Below are positions 1 to 7,599 of a stretch of 64,000 nt of DNA, in pieces (within the stretch, counting starts at the first letter, position 1; each line of letters opens with the position of its first letter). The translations under genes were made by a program, and so were the position numbers. The notes beneath the pieces are model-generated. The model did not search any database. It saw only the letters and a list, made by a program, of their open reading frames with translations, and was not told where the DNA came from. The stretch comes from an uncultured Acetatifactor sp. (lineage in GTDB: Bacteria; Bacillota; Clostridia; Lachnospirales; Lachnospiraceae): contig CAKRTS010000019.1 in the NCBI GenBank assembly GCA_934402315.1, positions 1 to 64,000 of the forward strand, given 5' to 3'.

Positions 1-57
1 ATTGATGTATCCGAGGAGATTATCGTTGATACTCTGCTGCGCAAAAAGTCCAGTTAA
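1..57 (+). CDS. 3' end of an unidentified gene
   Basis: An open frame enters from the left edge and ends at TAA 55-57, giving the last 18 residues of a protein that finishes RKKSS. Too little is present to assign a family. It runs in the same direction as the two genes that follow, about 57 bp upstream of the next start, so it may belong to the same transcript. Confidence 0.5.
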   Translation: MDVSEEIIVDTLLRKKSS

Positions 58-114
58 TTAGCGAACGCTATACTAGTCGGCGCGGATACCTGCCGTGCGG
101 AGGAGACAGATAGA

Positions 115-372
115 ATGAGGAAGATGGAGTTTAAGATGGAGAGGCCGGGGCTTCTGGAGGCGGGACAGAAAATTACGGTGACAGAAGGACTGCTCCCCAG
201 CAACTATTACTACACGATCGATCCGTCGCTGGCGATGTCGGCGAATATTCCGTTCCGGGACCGCCTGAAAAACAGGGAGGGACTGGTGACGGACGTCATA
301 GAAAATGCGCGCGGGTTCTATGTCACGGTCGAGTTTGATGAGCCGGAGGTGGGTGAAAATGCAACAGCTTAA
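115..372 (+). CDS. Small conserved-looking protein of unknown function (85 aa)
   Basis: An 85-residue acidic protein with no signal peptide or membrane segment. I do not recognise the family. The start is supported by GGAGGAG at 99-105, nine bases upstream; an in-frame ATG at 124 is a possible alternative. Its 3' end overlaps the start of the shikimate-kinase-like gene by 14 bp, and that gene's ribosome binding site lies inside this frame, so the two are probably translationally coupled. The gene could encode a small partner of the kinase, but nothing in the sequence shows this. Confidence 0.6.
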   Translation: MRKMEFKMERPGLLEAGQKITVTEGLLPSNYYYTIDPSLAMSANIPFRDRLKNREGLVTDVIENARGFYVTVEFDEPEVGENATA

Positions 373-874
373 GGATAATGTTGTGCTGATAGGGATGCCG
401 GGGGCGGGAAAGAGTACCGTCGGCGTTGTCCTTGCAAAGAATCTCGGCTACAGCTTTGTGGACTCCGACCTTGTGATCCAGCAGAAATACGGAAAGCTTC
501 TTCACGAATTGATTACGGAAAACGGTATCGAGGGCTTCTGGAAGATTGAAAATGATGTCAATGCGTCACTGAATCTGCATAAGAGCGTCATTGCAACCGG
601 CGGGAGCGCGATCTACGGCGCTGGGGCGATGGAGCATCTGCGGGAGATCGGAACGGTTATCTATCTGAAGCTGTCCTGTGAGGAGATTGCAGATCGTCTC
701 GGCGATCTGAATGCGAGGGGCGTGACGCTGAAGCCGGGGCAGACCTTATGGGATCTGTACGATGAAAGAGTTCCGCTTTATGAAAAGTATGCGCATATCT
801 CCATTGCCTGCAGCGGGAAGCCGCTCAGGGAAATTGTGCGCGAGATTGCGATGAAGATCAGATCTGGACAATAA
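359..874 (+). CDS. Shikimate-kinase-like P-loop kinase, divergent
   Basis: The 171-residue product has the AroK fold signature: P-loop GMPGAGKST near residues 13-21, a DSD pair, and a C-terminal ERVPLYEKYA segment resembling the RxPLYxxxA motif of shikimate kinases. Key substrate-binding positions differ. The FRxxE motif reads FWKIE, the GGG motif reads TGGSA, and the RPLL lid reads ARGVTL. Those arginines normally hold the shikimate carboxylate, so the substrate may not be shikimate. I chose the ATG at 359 because GGAGGTG lies just upstream; an in-frame ATG at 305 would overlap the preceding gene deeply. AroK family membership is clear, the activity is not. Confidence 0.7.
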   Translation: MQQLKDNVVLIGMPGAGKSTVGVVLAKNLGYSFVDSDLVIQQKYGKLLHELITENGIEGFWKIENDVNASLNLHKSVIATGGSAIYGAGAMEHLREIGTVIYLKLSCEEIADRLGDLNARGVTLKPGQTLWDLYDERVPLYEKYAHISIACSGKPLREIVREIAMKIRSGQ

Positions 875-962
875 ACTGAGCACAAATAAATCTTACACTG
901 AAATATGTATAAACATCCTGATTTGGCAGAAACTATGAAAAAGATGTTTGGAGGAATATGCC

Positions 963-1319
963 ATGATGGATTATGTAAATGCCTTTTGGGTAGGCGGACT
1001 GATATGCGCCCTTGTGCAGCTTCTGATGGAAAAGACGAAGATGATGCCGGGGCGCATTATGGTGCTCCTCGTCGTGACGGGGACGGTGCTCAGCGTGCTG
1101 GGATGGTATGAGCCCTTTCAGGAGTATGCGGGAGCCGGGGCGAGTGTGCCGCTGCTGGGCTTTGGAAATGTGTTGATGAAGGGCGTAAAGGAAGCGGTGA
1201 AGGAGCAGGGCTTCCTCGGGCTGTTTGCGGGAGGCTTCAAGGCGGGTGCGGTGGGAACCGCTGCGGCGCTGATCTTCGGTTATCTGGCGAGCCTCGTGTT
1301 TAAACCGAAGATGAAATAA
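963..1319 (+). CDS. spoVAE: Stage V sporulation protein AE (SpoVAE/SpoVAEb)
   Basis: A 118-residue integral membrane protein with several hydrophobic segments and the family pattern FWVGGLICALVQL near the N-terminus, then GAGASVPLLGFGN and LFAGGFKAGAVGTAAALIF. It matches SpoVAEb, part of the SpoVA channel that moves dipicolinic acid into the forespore and releases it at germination in the inner spore membrane. The start at 963 follows GGAGG at 949-953; an in-frame ATG at 948 would place that site inside the gene. SpoVAC and SpoVAD normally lie beside this gene, but neither is in the window, so the gene stands alone here. Confidence 0.88.
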   Translation: MMDYVNAFWVGGLICALVQLLMEKTKMMPGRIMVLLVVTGTVLSVLGWYEPFQEYAGAGASVPLLGFGNVLMKGVKEAVKEQGFLGLFAGGFKAGAVGTAAALIFGYLASLVFKPKMK

Positions 1320-1322
1320 GAG

Positions 1323-1372
1323 AAAAAATTGTCTGACCGGAGAGGAACTATTGCGCCTCTCTGATCAGACAG
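1323..1372 (-). terminator. Terminator hairpin between convergent spoVAE and GNAT genes
   Basis: Arms TGTCTGA (1330-1336) with TCAGACA (1365-1371), and GAGAGG (1340-1345) with CCTCTC (1356-1361), form one long stem with a small internal loop. On the minus strand it is followed by a T-rich tract (complement of AAAAAATT), so it best serves the GNAT transcript. It overlaps the last codons of that gene. It may act weakly on the plus strand too. Confidence 0.7.
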
Positions 1373-1983
1373 TATTGTTTTAGCTTGAAATGTTTCTCGA
1401 GAACACCGAAAATCTTGAAGTTAAATTGCTGATAAAATGCCACATTTTTGGGATTATGGGTCTCCAGTGAAAGCATCATTTTATGCGCGTCGGCATAGCG
1501 GATCGCCTCTTCTACCAGCATGGCGGCAATACCGTGGTGCTGCATCTCGGGATCGACGGCGAGGTAGATGATGTGCATCCTGTTTTTCTGGTGCAGCTGG
1601 TCGGTCCAGCTGGAATTTAAGTAATCCCTGCCGAGGATAAAGTTGAAAAAGGTCTTCAGCGAGTGGTCTTCCTTGATGAGATAGCCGTCTGTGCGGAGGG
1701 ATGCCAGAACCTCGCTGAAATAATATTTCAGGAGATTGTATGGCTCCGCCTCGTCGGATACGACGAGAACGCCGTTTAGCTCCTTGCTGTCGGCGAAAAT
1801 CTCGCAGGTCTCATAGAATTCGGTCATGTCGCAGGAAAATAACTCGGGCATCAGCCGCTTCCGTATTTCCTCATCGGGAATCAGCTCCTGATAGAGCGGG
1901 TCGAGGGAGAAGCACTTATTCAGCAGTGCCTCGAGCTTCGGAAGATCTTCTGCCTGTACATGGTAAAGCTTATCACTTGTCAT
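1348..1983 (-). CDS. GNAT family N-acetyltransferase
   Basis: A 211-residue protein whose C-terminal half has the acetyl-CoA binding motif A of GNAT enzymes, IYLAVDPEMQHHGIAAMLV, around residues 137-156, followed by the usual NPKNVAFYQQFNF segment. The first half is variable and would set the substrate, which cannot be inferred. The start overlaps the end of the M28 peptidase gene by 11 bp, with AAAGGA ahead of the ATG, so it is the last gene of a three-gene minus-strand operon (DUF5721, peptidase, acetyltransferase). Confidence 0.8.
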   Translation of the reverse strand: MTSDKLYHVQAEDLPKLEALLNKCFSLDPLYQELIPDEEIRKRLMPELFSCDMTEFYETCEIFADSKELNGVLVVSDEAEPYNLLKYYFSEVLASLRTDGYLIKEDHSLKTFFNFILGRDYLNSSWTDQLHQKNRMHIIYLAVDPEMQHHGIAAMLVEEAIRYADAHKMMLSLETHNPKNVAFYQQFNFKIFGVLEKHFKLKQYCLIREAQ

Positions 1984-4051
1984 AACTATCCTTTCCGGCC
2001 CCGGATAAGGGCGTGGCTTCTGAACTGCTCATTGCCTCCGTCAGAAGCTGTTTTATTTCGTTTGCTGCTTCTTTCATTTTCTTTATTTCGCTGCGGTACA
2101 GCTCCGCCTGTCTCTCATAGGCATTTTCCAGAAAAGCAATCTCATCGGAACAATCACTGTCAGCGTTCCGCTCCTTTTCCAACAGGCTTATCACAACATC
2201 GAAGAGATCCTCGTGCCCGATAATTCTGCCGTAGCCCCATTTCAGACGCTCCTTCGGCTGATACAGGCTGTTGCCCGTGAAATGTTCATAGACCTCTCTG
2301 TCAAAGGAAAATGCATAAAAATTATTGTCAACCTGGTACAGCTTTCGCAGGGCAACAGAAATTTTCCCCTGTCCTAAGTCATTGACAGCATCCGAGAGGA
2401 GAAGCAGATGCTCCTGCAGAATGCGGTGAGGAAAGAGAACATTGCCGTGCCAGTCGATGCGCACGAAGCTGTCCTGCTCCTTCTGGAACGCGGCAAGGAG
2501 CTTTGCCTCCGCAGCCCGTGAGCGGGAAAAGAGCTCATCTGCCTCCGCGAGACGGTTTCCGGCTAATGCCTGCGAATAAGCTGCGTTCAATTCGGTGACC
2601 TTCCGGTAGATGGGATCGGCGGCTTCCGCAGCAGCCTGCAGGGCCTCTGTCAGCGCCGTACTGTCAACACCGAGCGCTTCACAGCGCGGAAGGTCGAGCA
2701 GGGAGGCGGCTCTTTGCAGCACCCCGGCGAAGGACAGCGGAACGACGACAGTTTCGTCGATTGCCATCAGCAGCAGACCGAAGAGCTCGTGGTGCATCCG
2801 GTAGACATCTTCATCGTAATAGTTGTCGTTGTCAAACTGCGAATGATAATTGGTCTCCATAAAACTTCCGCCGGTAAAATCATTTACCATGGAAGGAATG
2901 CCGGCGATGGCGATGGAAAAATCATCGGACCAGGTCTCGATGGGCGCGGTGATCTTCGTCTCCTCCGGGTAGGCAGGAGTCAGCGCGGGCAGATCTTCCA
3001 GAAAACGCTCCAGAAACGGAAGGTATTCCCATGTGCTTCTGATCCTCGCCCTCGTCCCGTGGGCAAGTGCGGGCAGTTCAAAGTTCAGGTCGGCGATCAC
3101 CTTTCCGCGCCAGTCGGGATGGACGGTGAAGACCTCCTCGTAGGCGCCGGTCGACCAGTCGAACTGGGAATCGATCACGCCCCATTCCTCGGATGCCATG
3201 GCGCAGAAGGTGAGGGTATTCTCCGGCTGATAGCCGATCTCTAACAGTGTCTTCGCAATACATAACATCATGGAAATGGCGGTGTTATCGTCCTGAAAGC
3301 CGTCAAAGTAGGAATCATAGTGCGCCGAGAGAAGGATGCGCCGCTCGGGGTGCCGCCCGGGGATCTCGCCTACGATATTGTAGGTTGTCTGGTCGGGGCT
3401 CACGCGGGATACTGCATCTAAAAGGACGGAAAGCCCGCCCTGTGCGTCAAGCGTCTGCTTCAGAAGCGCGGCGTCCCTGCGCGAGATGGAAAAGGCGGGG
3501 GCGTCGGCAGGGCCGGAGATGTCCTGCGCGTTCAAAGCTGCCTCGTCGATCTCGCCGTAGCCGCCCGTCTGGACTGCAATGACAGCGGCGGCGCCCTTCA
3601 GGTGCGCCTGATAGACGGGATAGTTGATCCACCATTCATCCCGCTGGTTAATGTCCACCAGCACCAGCTTGCCCCTGACATCCTTTCCCTCATAATCGAA
3701 TTTTGTGCCCTTTCCGACATAGACAAGAGAGAAAGGGACAGCGCCGTCGGTTACAAAGTTCGTCTGGTAGGAGCCGAGCTGTACGGTCCGGGCTGCGCCG
3801 TCCTTCGTGTGAAAGGTCAGTATCGCCCGCTGGAACTCCCATGCGTCAACCTTGATCGCATCCTTGTAGACCTTGGGAAAGCCTAGGGAATGCATCGTGT
3901 CGGCAAGCAGCTCGCCGGTTGCCAGTTCAGCGGCAGAGCCTGCTGTCCGGTAGCCGAGTGCGGGGTTGGAGGCGTTCTTTTCCATTTCCTTTGCCAGACG
4001 GTAGGACCAGGAGACATCCAGAGCCTTTAAGTATTCCTGTTGTTTTTTCAT
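1973..4051 (-). CDS. M28 family zinc peptidase with PA domain
   Basis: A 692-residue protein with a C-terminal extension. Residues about 110-220 look like a protease-associated insert (FDYEGKDVRGKLVLVD). The M28 metal ligands are visible: H244 and D246 in SAHYDSYFDG, D254/D255 in DDNTA, E288/E289 in SEEWG, and H403 in YHSQFDN. This predicts a two-zinc aminopeptidase or carboxypeptidase. There is no signal peptide, so it should be cytoplasmic, unlike many M28 enzymes. About 270 residues after the catalytic core are rich in helices and unassigned. The start overlaps the preceding DUF5721 stop by 4 bp (ATGA-type coupling). Confidence 0.85.
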   Translation of the reverse strand: MKKQQEYLKALDVSWSYRLAKEMEKNASNPALGYRTAGSAAELATGELLADTMHSLGFPKVYKDAIKVDAWEFQRAILTFHTKDGAARTVQLGSYQTNFVTDGAVPFSLVYVGKGTKFDYEGKDVRGKLVLVDINQRDEWWINYPVYQAHLKGAAAVIAVQTGGYGEIDEAALNAQDISGPADAPAFSISRRDAALLKQTLDAQGGLSVLLDAVSRVSPDQTTYNIVGEIPGRHPERRILLSAHYDSYFDGFQDDNTAISMMLCIAKTLLEIGYQPENTLTFCAMASEEWGVIDSQFDWSTGAYEEVFTVHPDWRGKVIADLNFELPALAHGTRARIRSTWEYLPFLERFLEDLPALTPAYPEETKITAPIETWSDDFSIAIAGIPSMVNDFTGGSFMETNYHSQFDNDNYYDEDVYRMHHELFGLLLMAIDETVVVPLSFAGVLQRAASLLDLPRCEALGVDSTALTEALQAAAEAADPIYRKVTELNAAYSQALAGNRLAEADELFSRSRAAEAKLLAAFQKEQDSFVRIDWHGNVLFPHRILQEHLLLLSDAVNDLGQGKISVALRKLYQVDNNFYAFSFDREVYEHFTGNSLYQPKERLKWGYGRIIGHEDLFDVVISLLEKERNADSDCSDEIAFLENAYERQAELYRSEIKKMKEAANEIKQLLTEAMSSSEATPLSGAGKDSYDK

Positions 4052-4563
4052 AGGTTATCTCCTCCTGTGTACGCAATTTCCTTTCCGTCGAGATATTTCA
4101 ACATCGCCTTGTCCCAGATCCGGTCAGGTTCCTTGGAAAGAAGGAAGGTGTGGAACGAAGTACCCGTTGTGAGCATTGCCTTTGCGCCGTCGTAGCGTAT
4201 CGTCAGGACGAGTGCTTTCAGCTGGGAGGGATCGATGTCACAGTTTTCCCGTGACAGAAGCGCCAGTGCCTTCTCCGGCATAAGGTGCAGTACAAAGCGA
4301 AAGAAGAGCGGGGGACGCTTCCCCTTAATCAGATCAAAGCAGAAGCCCCTGAGTTCGCTCCACGGGCGGAAACCTCCATAGGAGGCAGGGTAAGGAGACT
4401 CGTCCTCCCGCCCTGAAAAAAAGTCTTCATTGATATGTCCGTCTATCGTGAAGGTGTTCACTGTGCTGATGACCGCCTCCTCCAACAGAAAACAGTCGAA
4501 GGCATCGGAAGCCAGAAGCCTGCTCATAAAGTTTTTCATGGAAGAAATTTCGATTGCAATCAT
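4048..4563 (-). CDS. DUF5721 family protein
   Basis: A 171-residue soluble protein opening MIAIEISSMKNFMSRLL and containing the VNTFTIDGHINEDFF segment typical of DUF5721, a family of unknown function common in Lachnospiraceae. It is the first gene of the minus-strand trio and overlaps the M28 peptidase by 4 bp. Such close coupling suggests a functional link with peptide processing, but this is inference only. No catalytic motif is visible. Confidence 0.7.
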   Translation of the reverse strand: MIAIEISSMKNFMSRLLASDAFDCFLLEEAVISTVNTFTIDGHINEDFFSGREDESPYPASYGGFRPWSELRGFCFDLIKGKRPPLFFRFVLHLMPEKALALLSRENCDIDPSQLKALVLTIRYDGAKAMLTTGTSFHTFLLSKEPDRIWDKAMLKYLDGKEIAYTGGDNL

Positions 4564-4753
4564 TTTTGCCTCATTGATTTCATTTTTTCTTGTTTCAAGC
4601 TTATTTTACAGCTACCCCTACAGTATAGTACAAATTGATTTTTGTGTACATAATGTTTTTCTTTACAGGGAACAATTATTGTGCTAACATGTATGTAGTA
4701 ATAAAAACTACATGTAAAAGAAATTAAAACCTTAATGAATAATTCTGATAACC

Positions 4754-4762
4754 TGATATAAA
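4754..4762 (+). promoter_or_regulatory. Possible extended -10 promoter element for degV
   Basis: TGATATAAA at 4754-4762 fits an extended -10 (TGn followed by TATAAA) about 60 bp before the degV start. No convincing -35 is seen, as is usual for extended -10 promoters. The rest of the 260-bp divergent region (4564-4823) is AT-rich and holds nothing else I recognise. Confidence 0.35.
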
Positions 4763-4823
4763 ATGTAGTAGAGTCATACCTGTGGACGAAACCCGCAGGC
4801 AGCGGAAAGGCAGGGAAAGCGTT

Positions 4824-5660
4824 ATGAGTTATAGAATTGTGGTAGACAGCTGTTGTGAGCTGCCGGAGGAACTGGCAAGGGACGGGAGATTCCGGATTGT
4901 GCCGCTGGAGCTTTCGGTGGGAGATTATCATATCATGGATGATGAAAATTTCAGTCAGGCGGACTTCCTGCACAGGGTGGCGGAGTACCCGGAATGCCCG
5001 AAATCTGCCTGCCCGTCGCCCGAAAAGTTTCTTGGCGCCTACGGAACGGAGGCGGAGCGGGTGTATGTGATTACCTTGTCCTCCCAGCTCAGCGGAAGCT
5101 ATAACAGTGCGATGCTGGCGCAGCGGATCTATCTGGAGGAGCACGGGGAGAAGCACATCCATGTGTTTGACTCGGAGTCGGCAAGCTGTGGAGAGACGCA
5201 GATCGCTTTAAAGATCATGGAGCTTGAGGAGCAGGGACTGGACTTTGAGACAATCGTGGAGAAGGTGGAGGCATTCCGGAGCAGTGTGCGCACTTACTTT
5301 GTGCTGGATAATCTCGACACGCTCCGGAAGAACGGCAGGCTTTCGGCAGTCAAGGCGCTGGTCGCATCGACCCTGAACATCAAGCCGATCATGGCGGGCT
5401 GTAAGGGCATGATTCTCCAGAAGGCACAGTGCGTCGGGATGAAAAAGGCGATCGCGCGGCTCGGGGAGATTCTGGCATCCGAGCTCAAGGACGCGAAGGA
5501 GAGATGCCTGATCATCAGTCATTGCAATGCGCCGGAGCGCGCGGAGCTGATGAAAAAGCTGATCCTTGCCAAGACAGAGATTAAGCGCGTGATCATTCTG
5601 AATACCAGAGGCATCAGCAGTATGTATGCCAACGACGGCGGCATCATCGTGACGGTGTAA
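4824..5660 (+). CDS. DegV family fatty-acid-binding protein
   Basis: A 278-residue protein with the DegV signatures: N-terminal YRIVVDSCCELPEEL, SSQLSGSYNSA in the middle, and VRTYFVLDNLDTLRKNGRL, which builds part of the lipid pocket. In Firmicutes these proteins (FakB) bind a fatty acid for phosphorylation by FakA before phospholipid synthesis. FakA is not in the window. I start at 4824 because the in-frame ATG at 4782 has no good ribosome site and adds residues absent from the family. Confidence 0.85.
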   Translation: MSYRIVVDSCCELPEELARDGRFRIVPLELSVGDYHIMDDENFSQADFLHRVAEYPECPKSACPSPEKFLGAYGTEAERVYVITLSSQLSGSYNSAMLAQRIYLEEHGEKHIHVFDSESASCGETQIALKIMELEEQGLDFETIVEKVEAFRSSVRTYFVLDNLDTLRKNGRLSAVKALVASTLNIKPIMAGCKGMILQKAQCVGMKKAIARLGEILASELKDAKERCLIISHCNAPERAELMKKLILAKTEIKRVIILNTRGISSMYANDGGIIVTV

Positions 5661-5752
5661 AGGAACTGACAATTTGATGAACCTTCTCTTGCAGCAACAT
5701 GAAATATCTGGTAATATTGGAACAGAGGCAAACTGTTGCATGGAGAAGGAAG

Positions 5753-6160
5753 ATGAATAAACGGAGTGTTTGCGGGCAGCGTCTTTTATGCCTGCTCCTA
5801 ATTCTATTCATGATTCTTGCGGGAATGCGCACTGAAGTGATTCAGGCGGATTCCTTTTCTTCGTCTTTAGTCTGCCGGACAGCAGTCATCCAGCAGGTCA
5901 GCGGCGCGAAGGATATTGTACTTTACCGCAGCACCAACCTTCTGGAGATGGCGGAAAAATGTTCGATCACGGAGCCGGTCAGGCGGACCGCCCAGAACAT
6001 GAGGATCGGACAATGGTTTCTTACTGCAATTATTCTGGCGGCTTTGCTTGGACAGCAGCTGCCAGCGGACAGGTCTGTCCTTCCCAGGGGCGTCTGTGAG
6101 AATCAGTACAGGCGGAGAACCCTCGATTATATTCACCACATGGACGGCAAAAAAGCATAA
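5753..6160 (+). CDS. Hypothetical membrane or secreted protein
   Basis: A 135-residue unrecognised protein. It begins with a basic stretch and a strong hydrophobic segment (about residues 10-25) that could be a signal peptide or anchor. A second hydrophobic segment sits near residues 88-100. The start follows GGAGAAGGAAG directly. The C-terminal third is basic (RRRTLDYIHHMDGKKA). No domain was identified. It lies alone between degV and two micro-genes, with a weak hairpin downstream. Confidence 0.45.
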   Translation: MNKRSVCGQRLLCLLLILFMILAGMRTEVIQADSFSSSLVCRTAVIQQVSGAKDIVLYRSTNLLEMAEKCSITEPVRRTAQNMRIGQWFLTAIILAALLGQQLPADRSVLPRGVCENQYRRRTLDYIHHMDGKKA

Positions 6161-6180
6161 CTGCCATAGGAGCTTTTGAA

Positions 6181-6202
6181 ACGCTTGTAGGAGCGTCTTT
6201 TT
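6181..6202 (+). terminator. Weak rho-independent terminator
   Basis: ACGCT (6181-6185) and AGCGT (6192-6196) form a 5-bp stem with a 6-nt loop, followed by CTTTTT. It sits 20 bp after the hypothetical membrane protein gene. The stem is short, so it is only a weak candidate. Confidence 0.4.
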
Positions 6203-6286
6203 GGCGTGTCTGTCTTTTCGGGAGAAAGGACTTTTTGACGTGCCGGAATCCGCTGTACATAACAGGTAAAAGGAGAGAAAGACGAT

Positions 6287-6448
6287 ATGGTTGAAAAGAT
6301 TGTGTTCGCAGTGATGATGATCATTGCTGCGGGAGCCGGTGTCATGGGCTGCATTTACGAAATTGGCGGAAGAAGAAAAGCAAATGCAGAAGGTAAGAGT
6401 CCGGAGGGTGAAACTGCTTCGGAGGGAAAGGAGACAGAAAAAAGATGA
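6287..6448 (+). CDS. Single-pass membrane micro-protein (53 aa)
   Basis: ATG at 6287 follows AGGAG at 6271-6275 and opens a 53-codon frame. The product has one hydrophobic segment (residues about 5-24) and a charged, low-complexity tail rich in E, K and G that ends EKR. The stop overlaps the start of the next micro-gene (ATGA at 6445-6448). I do not recognise the family. The clean ribosome site and overlap with the next frame make it likely to be translated. Confidence 0.55.
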   Translation: MVEKIVFAVMMIIAAGAGVMGCIYEIGGRRKANAEGKSPEGETASEGKETEKR

Positions 6449-6588
6449 GCGTAGGAATGTGGATTATTGTTATTTTGGGTGGAGCAGCAGGTTTTATCTC
6501 TACCATGTACATTGTAGCATCAATTATCGGAGTTCTGGTTTACAAGTTCTACCGTAAGTGCAGATATCACATCTCTCTTTTCAACTAA
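6445..6588 (+). CDS. Single-pass membrane micro-protein (47 aa)
   Basis: A 47-codon frame starting inside the previous stop (ATGA). The product is almost wholly hydrophobic for residues 5-33 (WIIVILGGAAGF then TMYIVASIIGVLVYKF) and ends with a basic tail RKCRYHISLFN. GGAG elements lie 10-25 bp upstream. Its stop at 6588 abuts the stop of the convergent LytTR regulator at 6589. It carries one cysteine but lacks the layout of an AgrD-type autoinducer precursor. Function unknown. Confidence 0.55.
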   Translation: MSVGMWIIVILGGAAGFISTMYIVASIIGVLVYKFYRKCRYHISLFN

Positions 6589-7302
6589 TTAAGAGGGAGT
6601 GCCGAACTGTGCCAGAAGCTTTCTGGCATAGGGCATGCATCTGTGAGAGATGCGGAAGGTCTTGCCATCGCTCATTTTGGCACTGCCCAGAAAGATTTTT
6701 TCCATGTAACGTCCGTTCAGCACGACATTTTTTGTCGGAGAGAAGAAAGCAGGAAAGGGCTCCAGCTGGGAGAATAAATTCTGGGCATTGTCAAGGAGCG
6801 TGAGAATACGGCCGTCCTTTAAGTGGATATGCAGCTTTTGGCCGGAGCCTACGGCATAGAGGATGTCCGGCTCCGTGACATAGTAGGTCTCCTTCTCGAC
6901 GCGGAGCTCGATCAGGGGAACCGCCTGCTTTGTAATCTCAAGGGCGCGGTCGAGACTGGCAGACAGCTCGTCAGACTTGATCGGTTTGTCCAGAAAGAAG
7001 ACATTGACCGGGAAAGTCATCTCCCGGTAATCAATATCAGAGCAACACATCACAATGGGCGCGTTGACGCCTTTTTTTATCAGCGCATTTACCACGTCCG
7101 CCCCGGAAACGCCGGGGGTCTTACACATATCAATATAGAATACATCATACTGCATGGGATTCGTGAGAAGTGACTCGGAATTCCCGAAAGAGTCCACGAA
7201 CAGAATGCCCTCGTCGGCAGCCCGGCGGTCGGATTCCCGCTTGACGAGGCGCTCAAATTGCTTGCGGTCGGCAACATTGTCATCACACAGTGCGATATGC
7301 AT
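6589..7302 (-). CDS. LytTR-type response regulator
   Basis: A 237-residue regulator of the AgrA/LytR class. The receiver domain has the acidic pair D7/D8, the likely phosphorylated D58 (YIDM) and K106 (LDKPIKS). A LytTR DNA-binding domain fills about residues 130-233, with YAVGSGQKLHIHLKDGR and FRISHRCMPYARKLL. No histidine kinase is adjacent, so it may be an orphan or be phosphorylated by a distant kinase. It lies 15 bp downstream of the DUF1294 gene in the same direction and converges tail-to-tail with the micro-protein pair. Confidence 0.85.
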   Translation of the reverse strand: MHIALCDDNVADRKQFERLVKRESDRRAADEGILFVDSFGNSESLLTNPMQYDVFYIDMCKTPGVSGADVVNALIKKGVNAPIVMCCSDIDYREMTFPVNVFFLDKPIKSDELSASLDRALEITKQAVPLIELRVEKETYYVTEPDILYAVGSGQKLHIHLKDGRILTLLDNAQNLFSQLEPFPAFFSPTKNVVLNGRYMEKIFLGSAKMSDGKTFRISHRCMPYARKLLAQFGTPS

Positions 7303-7317
7303 AACAGTTTCCCCCTT

Positions 7318-7587
7318 TTAATGGATCAGCAGCAGATACAGGATGAATGCCTCCGCGAGGAAGATCGCGGGCATGCCATATCGGAAGTACCAGTGCTTTG
7401 TCTTATGATGAAAATAATGCATTCCAAGAGTACAGCCTAAGGAGCCGCCCACCAGTGCGGTCAGAAACAAAGAAGCCTCCGAGATGCGCCAGGCACCCCG
7501 GATGGCTCTTTTTTTGTCGATTCCCATGACTGCAAATCCCAGAAGGTTTACAATGACCAGATAGGCAGCAAGGATTTTATAAAGCAT
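7318..7587 (-). CDS. DUF1294 family membrane protein
   Basis: An 89-residue protein with three hydrophobic segments and the DUF1294 landmarks MGIDKKRAIRGAWRISE and GGSLGCTLGMHYFHHKT. The function of the family is unknown. It sits 12 bp downstream of argG and 15 bp upstream of the LytTR regulator gene, all on the minus strand, so it may be read through from argG. Confidence 0.75.
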   Translation of the reverse strand: MLYKILAAYLVIVNLLGFAVMGIDKKRAIRGAWRISEASLFLTALVGGSLGCTLGMHYFHHKTKHWYFRYGMPAIFLAEAFILYLLLIH

Positions 7588-7599
7588 ATGGCAGCCTCA

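Noticed and set aside
905..1111. 68-codon frame overlapping the spoVAE start
   Set aside because: It lies in another frame of spoVAE, has no ribosome site and an unlikely composition.
6445..6588. AgrD-type autoinducer precursor next to an AgrA-like regulator
   Set aside because: The peptide lacks the amphipathic leader, central cysteine motif and acidic tail of AgrD, and no AgrB is near.
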